Below are positions 1 to 5,506 of a stretch of DNA of 6,900 nt, piece after piece. The notes below the pieces were generated by a model. The model was not told where the DNA came from, did not search any database, and was given only the letters and a program-made list of their open reading frames with translations. The translations under genes and the position numbers were made by a program. The DNA comes from Pseudomonadota bacterium (GTDB lineage Bacteria > Myxococcota > Myxococcia > Myxococcales > Vulgatibacteraceae): NCBI GenBank assembly GCA_023436385.1, contig JAEZJH010000222.1:1-6900 (forward strand), written 5' to 3'. Position 1 is the first letter of the stretch. Each line of letters begins with the position of its first letter.

Positions 1-93
1 TGCCATTACGATGAACAGGGGCTCGAGGCCGCGTACCGGGCGCTGACCAACGTGCGGCGCGTGTCGATGGTGGCGGCGGCTGGCGAACGATGA
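1..93 (+). CDS. C-terminal fragment of an unrecognised protein
   Basis: An open frame enters from the left edge and ends at TGA 91-93, giving the last 30 residues of a protein (ends ...VRRVSMVAAAGER). Codons are GC-rich like those of the neighbouring genes, and the frame stops 27 bases before the thiL start, so it is probably the end of a real upstream gene. The fragment is too short to show a domain and I do not recognise the family. It contains no membrane segment. Whether it shares a transcript with thiL cannot be decided; the gap has no clear terminator. Confidence 0.5.
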   Translation, partial: CHYDEQGLEAAYRALTNVRRVSMVAAAGER

Positions 94-104
94 CGTCCGC
101 CCCG

Positions 105-113
105 TGATACAAG
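105..113 (+). promoter_or_regulatory. possible -10 element just before thiL
   Basis: The only AT-leaning stretch between the upstream stop and the thiL ATG reads TGATACAAG. TACAAG (108-113) matches four of six positions of a sigma-70 -10 box and would place the transcription start at about base 120-121, that is at the ATG itself. No convincing -35 box lies 16-18 bp upstream, and no Shine-Dalgarno precedes the ATG. Support comes mainly from the similar arrangement before the receptor gene and larB. Confidence 0.22.
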
Positions 114-120
114 CCGGGCG

Positions 121-1173
121 ATGGCCACCGAATTCGAGCGGATCGCGCGCTTTCTTGCCCCCTTCGCGCCGGATGGCGCCGGCGTCGTCGCCGGCCCCGG
201 CGACGACTGCGCCCTCACCCGTCCCCGTCCCGGCCGGCTCCTGGTCACCAAGGTCGACCAGGTGGTCGAGGGCGTCCACTTCACCTCCGCCTTCCGGCCC
301 GACGACATCGGCCACAAGGCGCTGGCGGTGGCCCTCTCCGATCTCGCCGCCGCCGGCGCGGAGCCCCGCTGGTGCCTGGTGGCGATCGCCCTGCCGGACG
401 GCTACCGCGACCGGGATCTCGACCTCCTCGCCTCCGGCATGGCCGCCCTGGCGAAGCGGGAGGGGATCGCCCTCGTCGGCGGCAACTTCACCCGGGCGGA
501 GCGGCTCTCCCTGGCGGTGACCACCATCGGCGAGGTCCGTCCCGCCCACGCGATCCGCCGCTCCGGCGGTTCCCCCGGCGACGTGATCTTGGTCACCGGC
601 ACCCTCGGCGACGCGGCCCTGGGCGTCCGGCAGCTCGCCGGGGGCCGGCCCCGCCGCCCCGGCCCCGCCGCCCTCGCCCAGCTCCGCCCGGCACCCCGGA
701 ACGCCTTCGGCGCCGGCGCCGGCCGCTGGGTCTCGGCGGGCGTCGACGTCTCCGACGGCCTCCTCGCCGACCTGAACCACCTCCTCGGCCGGAGCGGCGT
801 CGGCGCCGAGCTTCACCTCCCGTCGATCCCCCTCTCGCCCGAGGTGAAGGCCCTCGGCCCCGAGGGCCTCCGCCTCGCCCTCACCGGCGGCGAGGACTAC
901 GAGCTCCTCTTCGCCGCCCCGCCGGCAGCCGCCCGGGCCCTCGAGCGCCGGGCCAAGGCCCAGTGCCTGCCCCTCACCCGGATCGGCCTCCTCGTCCCCG
1001 GCACCGGCATCCGCCTCTTCGACGCCGACGGCGCGGAGGTCCCCGCGCCCGCCCGCACCGGCTGGGACCACTTCTCCCCCTCGGGCTCGCAGGCCCCAGC
1101 CGGGCTGGCAACCAAGCGCCCGCGAGGCAAAACCCGGCAGCCGCCGGATGGCTTTTTCCCCTATCGGGGGTAG
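121..1173 (+). CDS. thiL: thiamine-monophosphate kinase ThiL
   Basis: ThiL phosphorylates thiamine monophosphate with ATP to give thiamine diphosphate, the last step of cytosolic cofactor synthesis. The family motifs appear in order: GDDCAL (27-32), the VDQVVEGVHF segment (45-54), KALAVALSDLAAAGAEP (66-82), GGNFTR (120-125, where E. coli has GGDTTR), RSGGSPGD..LVTGTLGD (147-164), DVSDGLLADLNHLL (209-222) and LTGGEDYEL (254-262). These are the acidic metal and nucleotide ligands of the AIR synthase-like ThiL fold. ThiL proteins commonly end near a (G/F)-D-H-F sequence; here TGWDHF is at 313-318, but the frame continues for 32 more residues rich in Pro, Gly and basic residues. That tail overlaps terminator-like and promoter-like DNA. 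The start is the ATG matching the family N-terminus; no Shine-Dalgarno is visible. The family call is secure; the tail is odd. Confidence 0.95.
   Translation: MATEFERIARFLAPFAPDGAGVVAGPGDDCALTRPRPGRLLVTKVDQVVEGVHFTSAFRPDDIGHKALAVALSDLAAAGAEPRWCLVAIALPDGYRDRDLDLLASGMAALAKREGIALVGGNFTRAERLSLAVTTIGEVRPAHAIRRSGGSPGDVILVTGTLGDAALGVRQLAGGRPRRPGPAALAQLRPAPRNAFGAGAGRWVSAGVDVSDGLLADLNHLLGRSGVGAELHLPSIPLSPEVKALGPEGLRLALTGGEDYELLFAAPPAAARALERRAKAQCLPLTRIGLLVPGTGIRLFDADGAEVPAPARTGWDHFSPSGSQAPAGLATKRPRGKTRQPPDGFFPYRG
1134..1157 (+). terminator. weak intrinsic terminator-like hairpin inside the 3' end of thiL
   Basis: CCGGC (1134-1138) and GCCGG (1143-1147) can form a 5-bp stem with an AGCC loop. Alternatively AGCCG (1139-1143) can pair with TGGCT (1149-1153, one G-T pair) immediately before the run of five T at 1153-1157. 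A T run is rare in this GC-rich sequence. It lies after the normal family end of ThiL (base 1074) but before the actual stop at 1171. The stems are short, so this is only a candidate. Confidence 0.25.
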
Positions 1174-1176
1174 GAT
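1148..1176 (+). promoter_or_regulatory. candidate promoter of the receptor-cheW pair
   Basis: TAGGAT at 1171-1176 matches four of six -10 positions and includes the thiL stop codon. The hexamer 17 bp upstream, ATGGCT at 1148-1153, matches only three of six -35 positions. Transcription would begin around 1183, within a few bases of the receptor ATG at 1188, so the mRNA would be nearly leaderless. This fits the lack of a Shine-Dalgarno before that ATG. Confidence 0.3.
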
Positions 1177-1187
1177 CTCCGCCGCCC

Positions 1188-2597
1188 ATGCGTCGACAGG
1201 CCCGAAACGAGACGCCGATTGCCGGCCTACCCGCGGTGCGCGAGCCCCGGAGCCAGCTCCTGCCGCTGCGCGGCGGGGCGACCCCCGAGCCGCCGCCGCC
1301 CGCGCCGCGGCACGGCGTGTTCGCGGTGCCGCTCCAGTTCCTGATCCTCCTCGCCTTCTCCTTCCTCGCCCTGGCGCTGTTCGCCGCCGGCACCTACTTC
1401 GACGAGCTGGTGCGCCTCCTCGGCGCGCCGCTGGTGGTCTGGATCGTCGCCGCCGCGGTCACCGTGGTCCTGGGCGGCGTGCTCACCTACGTGGTGGCCG
1501 GCGTCGAGCGCGTGCAGGTCTTGAACCGCTCCGCCCTCGAGATCTCCCGGGGCGATCTCTCGAAGCCCCTCGATGCCAAGGGTGACCGCCGCTTCCTCCT
1601 CGTCCGCGTCCAGGACGAGATCGACGAGCTCTCCGCCGCCGTGGTGCAGATGCAGGAGAACCTGCGGGATCTGGTCGGACACATCCAGCGCACCGCCCGC
1701 TCCGTGGCCGACTCCGCCAACGATCTCGGCCGCAGCGCCGAGGACGTGAACGCCTCCACCGACGAGGTGGCCACGTCGATGGAGAAGATCGCCCGGGGCG
1801 CGGAGCAGCAGAACGGCCTGGTGGAGAAGGCCTCGAAGATCATCCGGGACATGGCCCGGTCGATCGACGACGCCGCCGCCTCCGCCGAGGACGCGGCCCG
1901 CTCCGTCTCCGAGACCACCACCGCCGCGCACCAGGGCGGCGAGGTGGCCCGCCTCGCCGGCGAGAAGGTGAAGAAGGTCTTCGCCCGGATCGAGGCCGCC
2001 AGCGAGCAGGTCTTCGCCTTCGGCGAGAAGACCCAGGAGATCTCCAAGATCGTCGACGCGATCACCCGCGTCGCCCAGCAGACCAACCTCCTCGCCTTGA
2101 ACGCCACCATCGAGGCGGCCCGGGCCGGCGAGTACGGCCGCGGCTTCGCGGTGGTCGCCGACGAGGTCCGCAAGCTGGCCGAGGCCTCCGGCCGCTCCGC
2201 CGAGCAGATCCAGCGCCTCGCCCGGGAGATCGACGACCGCTCCACCGCCGTGGTCTCCGCGATGAAGGAGGGCATCGAGGAGTTGGGGCAGGGCCGCGCC
2301 GATCTCAACGCCATCCTCAAGTCCCTCGAGGAGATCGCCGACACCGCCCGCCGCGGCACCGAGAAGGTCTCCGGGATCACCGCCGCCGCCCGCGTGCAGC
2401 GGGCCGGCTCCGAGGAGATGGTCGCCGCCATCGCCACCATCCACGCCCTGGCCCAGGAGAACGCCCGGTCCACCGAGGAGGTGGCGGCGGCGATCCAGGA
2501 GCAGACCGCGGTGATGGCCCAGATGACCGGCGCGGCCCAGGAGCTGGCCAACCTCTCCGTCGAGCTGCAGAACGTGGTCACCCGGTTCCGCCTGTGA
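1188..2597 (+). CDS. methyl-accepting chemotaxis protein without a periplasmic sensor domain
   Basis: A 469-residue chemoreceptor that should bind CheW and CheA in signalling arrays at the inner membrane. Residues 1-44 form a Pro/Arg-rich N-terminus, followed by two hydrophobic helices at about 46-70 and 80-104. Only some ten residues separate them, so there is no extracellular ligand domain. Residues about 105-170 resemble a HAMP linker (SRGDL at 120-124, DEIDEL at 143-148), but the usual proline of helix 1 is absent and the connector is longer than usual. The rest is a long coiled-coil hairpin whose tip has the invariant signalling sequence: VAQQTNLLALNATIEAARAGE (295-315) and GRGFAVVADEVRKLAE (317-332). 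A-G-S-E-E-M-V-A (406-413) fits the methylation-site consensus. No CheR-binding pentapeptide is present at the C-terminus. The same frame is open back into thiL, but family content begins only after 1188 and that ATG follows a -10-like box; GTG 1236 is an alternative start. The stop overlaps the cheW start. Confidence 0.93.
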   Translation: MRRQARNETPIAGLPAVREPRSQLLPLRGGATPEPPPPAPRHGVFAVPLQFLILLAFSFLALALFAAGTYFDELVRLLGAPLVVWIVAAAVTVVLGGVLTYVVAGVERVQVLNRSALEISRGDLSKPLDAKGDRRFLLVRVQDEIDELSAAVVQMQENLRDLVGHIQRTARSVADSANDLGRSAEDVNASTDEVATSMEKIARGAEQQNGLVEKASKIIRDMARSIDDAAASAEDAARSVSETTTAAHQGGEVARLAGEKVKKVFARIEAASEQVFAFGEKTQEISKIVDAITRVAQQTNLLALNATIEAARAGEYGRGFAVVADEVRKLAEASGRSAEQIQRLAREIDDRSTAVVSAMKEGIEELGQGRADLNAILKSLEEIADTARRGTEKVSGITAAARVQRAGSEEMVAAIATIHALAQENARSTEEVAAAIQEQTAVMAQMTGAAQELANLSVELQNVVTRFRL

Positions 2598-3070
2598 CCA
2601 CCGTCCCCGTCCGCCCCACCGACGTCCGGGAGCTCTCCCGGCACGTGCTCTTTCGGGCCGCCGGCCGGCGCTTCGCGCTCCCCCTCGCCCAGGTCCGCGA
2701 GGTGGTGGTGCCGCCCCCGTCGTTCGTGCGGGTGCCCCGGGCGCCGCCCTTCGTCCGCGGGGTGATGAACCTCCGCGGCCGGGTGGTCACCGCCATCGAC
2801 TTCGCCCGGCTGGTGGAGCTGGGGGACGAGGTGCTCGGGTCCGCCGCCACGCGGATCCTTCTCCTCGAGGGCGGGGTCCGGGACCTGGGGATCCTCGTCG
2901 GCGAGGTGGCCGGGATCGCCGCGCTGCCGGACCCGGGATCGCCGCCGCCGGGTGCCCGGCCGGAGGTGGCGGGCCTCGCCACCCACGAGGACGAGGCGGT
3001 CACCCTGCTCTCCGCGGAGCGGCTCCTCGCCTCGATCGACGCCGCGTTTCCGGGCGCGAAGCACGTGTAG
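2594..3070 (+). CDS. cheW: chemotaxis coupling protein CheW
   Basis: A 158-residue single-domain CheW, the adaptor that joins chemoreceptors to the kinase CheA. The fold is visible from residue 17 (HVLFRAAGRRFALPLAQVREVV, about 17-38), followed by the signature VPRAPPFVRGVMNLRGRVV (47-65) with the conserved NLRG turn (59-62), and IDFARLVEL (68-76). The second subdomain includes RILLLEGG (87-94) and LGILVGEVAG (98-107). A Pro/Gly-rich stretch at 112-122 is a loop. The start is GTG at 2594, inside the receptor's stop (GTGA, four-base overlap), so translation is probably coupled to the receptor and no separate ribosome binding site is needed. It pairs naturally with the receptor upstream and CheA downstream. 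The alternative name purine-binding chemotaxis protein refers to the same family. Confidence 0.93.
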   Translation: MTTVPVRPTDVRELSRHVLFRAAGRRFALPLAQVREVVVPPPSFVRVPRAPPFVRGVMNLRGRVVTAIDFARLVELGDEVLGSAATRILLLEGGVRDLGILVGEVAGIAALPDPGSPPPGARPEVAGLATHEDEAVTLLSAERLLASIDAAFPGAKHV

Positions 3071-3120
3071 CATCCGCGGATACACCGCACCGACACGTGT
3101 CCCTCGCCTCGACACGCGTT
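3062..3120 (+). promoter_or_regulatory. cluster of palindromes upstream of cheY (candidate operators)
   Basis: Two perfect 10-bp palindromes lie in this stretch: ATCCGCGGAT (3072-3081) and GACACGTGTC (3092-3101). Their centres are exactly 20 bp apart, about two helical turns. A degenerate copy, GACACGCGTT (3111-3120), follows 19 bp further on and overlaps the proposed -35 box. CACGTGT also occurs at 3062-3068 over the cheW stop codon, and GTGT 3065-3068 / ACAC 3082-3085 flank the first palindrome. The pattern suggests binding sites for a dimeric regulator; the regulator is unknown. Confidence 0.4.
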
Positions 3121-3138
3121 TCGCCAGCGTGTTAGCGT
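3109..3138 (+). promoter_or_regulatory. candidate promoter of cheY-cheA
   Basis: TCGACA (3109-3114) matches five of six consensus -35 positions. TAGCGT (3133-3138), 18 bp downstream, matches three of six -10 positions; TTAGCG at 17 bp is the alternative register. Transcription would start near 3145, leaving a leader of about 45 nt that contains a good Shine-Dalgarno. This would let cheY-cheA be expressed separately from the receptor and cheW. Confidence 0.45.
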
Positions 3139-3162
3139 CGGCCGAACCGCGCCAGGGGAGGC

Positions 3163-3182
3163 ACGGCCGTCAGCCGTAGGAG
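3163..3182 (+). promoter_or_regulatory. cheY ribosome binding site with adjacent hairpin
   Basis: AGGAG at 3178-3182 lies nine bases before the cheY ATG and is the clearest Shine-Dalgarno in the window. Immediately before it, ACGGC (3163-3167) and GCCGT (3173-3177) form a perfect 5-bp inverted repeat with a 5-base loop. The hairpin would abut, not cover, the Shine-Dalgarno, so any effect on translation is speculative. Confidence 0.5.
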
Positions 3183-3191
3183 CGGAACCTC

Positions 3192-3560
3192 ATGGCGAAG
3201 CGTGTCCTGGTCGTCGACGACACGGTCTTCACCCGCAGCCTGATTCGCGACATCTTCACCGCCGCCGGTTTCGAGGTGGTGGGCGAGGCCGCGAACGGCG
3301 TGGAGGCGGTCGAGCGCTTCCGGGAGCTCCGTCCCGACCTGGTCACCATGGACATCGTCATGCCGTTCAAGAGCGGCATCGAGGCCACCCGGGAGATCGT
3401 CCGGGAGGACCGGGCAGCGGTGGTGGTGATGTGTTCGGCGCTCGGCCAGGAGTCGCTGGTGATGGAGGCGATCGAGGCCGGGGCCACGGACTTCATCGTC
3501 AAGCCGTTCCAGGGCGACGACGTGATCCGCACCGCCCGCAAGGTCCTCGGCGAGAGTTGA
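3192..3560 (+). CDS. cheY: single-domain response regulator CheY
   Basis: A 122-residue stand-alone receiver domain, the diffusible output of the CheA kinase. Key residues are present: the acidic pair D9-D10, phosphoacceptor D54 in MDIVMP (53-58), S82 in the MCSALGQ segment, and K104 in FIVKPF (101-106). There is no DNA-binding or enzymatic output domain, so the signal must go to a protein partner, a flagellar motor switch or another target not encoded here. After the phosphorylation site the loop reads MPFKSG where most CheY proteins have MP-x-M-D-G, a change in a region near the active site and partner surface. The start is ATG 3192 with a good Shine-Dalgarno. The stop TGA overlaps the cheA ATG by one base, indicating coupled translation. 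Confidence 0.93.
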   Translation: MAKRVLVVDDTVFTRSLIRDIFTAAGFEVVGEAANGVEAVERFRELRPDLVTMDIVMPFKSGIEATREIVREDRAAVVVMCSALGQESLVMEAIEAGATDFIVKPFQGDDVIRTARKVLGES

Positions 3561-5455
3561 TGCCGCTCGACATGTCCAAGTACCTGGGCCTGTTCGTCCA
3601 GGAGGCCACCGAGCACCTCGAGGCGTTCGGCCAGGATCTGGTGCGGCTCGAGCACGAGGGACACGGGAAGGAAGTCGTCGACGCGCTGTTTCGCCACGCC
3701 CACTCGGTGAAGGGGATGGCGGCGTCGATGGGCTTCGGGGCGATCGCCGCGCTCGCCCACCGGGCGGAGGACCTGGTCGACCGGATCCGGGCCAAGCCCG
3801 AGGCCCTCTCCCCGGAGATCGTCGACGTCCTCCTCGCCGTCGGCGATCGGCTGCAGGAGGGCGTACGCCGCGCCGCCGCGGGGCAGCCGTTCCCCGACGC
3901 CGCCGATCTCGAGGCCCGCGTCTCCCGGGCCGTGGAGGCCGCCGGGGGCAGCGCGCCGCCGCCCCGCCTCGGCCCCAGCCTCCTCGCCGTCGATGTCCGC
4001 CTCGTCGCCGACTGCGCCTGCCCCGACGTCCGCGCCTTCCTCGTCTACCGGCGGATCGAGAGCGTGGGCCGGATCGTCCGCACCACGCCCTCCCTCGAGG
4101 AGCTGAAGGCCGGCCAGATCCCCGAGGGCCGCCTCTCCCTCCAGGTGGAGACCGACCTCGCCGCGGACGCGGTCCGCCGCTCGCTGCTCCTGGTCGCCGA
4201 CCTGGAATCGGTCGAGGTCACCGCCGCACCCCCGGACCCCCCGGCCCCCGTACCCGAGGCCGGCGCCGGTCGGTCGGTCGCCCCCGCGGAGCGGAGCGCG
4301 GCCACGGTCCGGGTCCGCACCGATCGCCTCGACGGTTTCCTCGAGGCGGTGGGCGAGCTGATCCTCGCCACCTCCCGCCTGCGCGAGCTGGGCCGCTCGC
4401 TCCCGGACCGGGAGCGGCCGGCGGTGGAGGAGGGCGTCGACGCCCTCTCCCGGATCGTCAAGGCCCTCCAGGGCCAGGTGATGGCGGTGCGGATGACGCC
4501 GGTGGCCCTGGTCACCGATCCGCTCCCCCGGGTGGCCCGCGACCTCGCCCGGCAACTCGGCCGCGACGTCGAGGTGGGGATCGAGGGCGCCGACATCGAG
4601 CTCGACCGGGCGATCCTCGAGGAGCTCCGGGATCCGCTCCAGCATCTGGTGCGCAACGCCGTCGACCACGGGATCGAGCCGCCCGAGGAGCGGGCCGCCG
4701 CCGGCAAGCCGGCCCGCGGGCGCCTCTCGATCCGGGCCCGCCGCGATCGCGATCGGGTGGTGGTGGAGATCGAGGACGACGGCCGCGGCATGGATCCCGA
4801 GCGCCTCCGGGCGGCGGCGGTGGGGAAGGGCCTGCTCTCCGCGGAGGCGGCCCGGGCCCTCACCGTCCGGGAGGCGCTCCACCTCGCGCTCCTCCCCGGC
4901 ATCAGCACCGCCCGCACCGTCTCCGATCTCTCCGGCCGCGGCGTCGGCACCGACGCGGCGAAGCGCGCGGTGGAGGCGGTGGGCGGCACCCTCGAGCTGG
5001 ACAGCGCCCCCGGCCGCGGGACCCGGTTCGTGCTCCGGCTGCCGCTCACCGTGGCGGTGGTGCCCCTCCTCCTCGTGCACGTGGGCGAGGAGGTCTTCGG
5101 CCTGCCGATCGCCAAGGTGGTCGGCGCGGTGGAGGCCGATCCCGCCCTCCTCGACAGCGGTGTGGACGGGCCGCTCCTCCGGCGCGGCGACAGCTTCGTC
5201 CCGGTCCACCGGCTGGCGGAGCTGCTCGGCCTCCCCTCCGCTGGCGGCCCGGCGGTTCGGCCCCACGTGGTGGTCGAGGGCGACGGCGCGCGGCTGGTGG
5301 CCCTCGAGGTGGACCGGCTGGTGGGGCAGGAGGAGGCGGTGATGAAGCCGCTCCCGGCGCCGCTCGATCGCCTCCCCGGGCTCCTCGGGCTCACCATCCT
5401 CGGCACCGGCCGACCGCTGTTCATCCTCGACGTGCCCAAGTTGATCGCGGCATAG
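3560..5455 (+). CDS. cheA: chemotaxis histidine kinase CheA
   Basis: A 631-residue cytoplasmic kinase with the complete CheA domain order. P1 (about 6-105) carries the phosphorylated histidine H48 in FRHAHSVKG (44-52). P2 (about 139-222) resembles the CheY-binding domain, ending in a Pro/Ala linker (223-247). P3 dimerisation spans about 249-320 (LDGFLEAVGELILATSRL, 257-274). P4 ATPase (about 320-495) has the N box HLVRNAVDHGIE (362-373), G1 box EDDGRGMD (405-412), and F/G2 region PGISTA..VSDLSGRGVGTD (446-465), with T where many CheAs have M. P5 (about 497-631) is CheW-like (FGLPIAKVVGAV, 513-524). It should autophosphorylate at H48 under control of receptor and CheW, then phosphorylate CheY. 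The start is ATG 3560 in TGATG, overlapping cheY; ATG 3572 is a possible alternative. No catalytic motif is missing. Confidence 0.96.
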   Translation: MPLDMSKYLGLFVQEATEHLEAFGQDLVRLEHEGHGKEVVDALFRHAHSVKGMAASMGFGAIAALAHRAEDLVDRIRAKPEALSPEIVDVLLAVGDRLQEGVRRAAAGQPFPDAADLEARVSRAVEAAGGSAPPPRLGPSLLAVDVRLVADCACPDVRAFLVYRRIESVGRIVRTTPSLEELKAGQIPEGRLSLQVETDLAADAVRRSLLLVADLESVEVTAAPPDPPAPVPEAGAGRSVAPAERSAATVRVRTDRLDGFLEAVGELILATSRLRELGRSLPDRERPAVEEGVDALSRIVKALQGQVMAVRMTPVALVTDPLPRVARDLARQLGRDVEVGIEGADIELDRAILEELRDPLQHLVRNAVDHGIEPPEERAAAGKPARGRLSIRARRDRDRVVVEIEDDGRGMDPERLRAAAVGKGLLSAEAARALTVREALHLALLPGISTARTVSDLSGRGVGTDAAKRAVEAVGGTLELDSAPGRGTRFVLRLPLTVAVVPLLLVHVGEEVFGLPIAKVVGAVEADPALLDSGVDGPLLRRGDSFVPVHRLAELLGLPSAGGPAVRPHVVVEGDGARLVALEVDRLVGQEEAVMKPLPAPLDRLPGLLGLTILGTGRPLFILDVPKLIAA

Positions 5456-5471
5456 CCGTCCGTCGCCCCGG

Positions 5472-5500
5472 TTGACCCCGGCTCGCCCGGCCGCTATCTG
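5472..5500 (+). promoter_or_regulatory. promoter of larB-larC
   Basis: TTGACC (5472-5477, five of six -35 positions) and TATCTG (5495-5500) are separated by exactly 17 bp. The -10 box keeps the TAT core only, but the spacing and the -35 box are good. A start site seven bases past the -10 box falls on the A of the larB ATG (5507), so the transcript would be leaderless; no Shine-Dalgarno is present. Confidence 0.55.
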
Positions 5501-5506
5501 CCGGGC
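5485..5506 (+). repeat. 7-bp inverted repeat spanning the larB -10 box (candidate operator)
   Basis: GCCCGGC (5485-5491) and GCCGGGC (5500-5506) are perfect inverted repeats separated by eight bases. The -10 hexamer begins inside the spacer and the right arm ends directly at the larB ATG. A dimeric repressor bound here would block polymerase. In such GC-rich DNA a chance match is possible. Confidence 0.38.

Noticed and set aside
1098..1157. A firm call of a c-di-GMP-I riboswitch.
   Set aside because: Only short word similarities are visible; the P2 and P3 helices with their tetraloop contact cannot be drawn, so it is kept as a finding and not a feature.
1149..1165. TGGC followed by a T run as a possible sigma-54 promoter before the receptor gene.
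   Set aside because: The required GC at the -12 position, ten bases after the GG, is TA here.
372..1187. The receptor frame is open upstream to base 372, which would add 272 residues.
   Set aside because: The added sequence is Pro/Arg-rich noise lying over the conserved thiL coding frame; the receptor's N-terminus fits ATG 1188.
3431..3559. An upstream start for cheA at 3431.
   Set aside because: The extension overlaps the conserved C-terminal half of cheY and translates to non-domain sequence; P1 begins just after ATG 3560.
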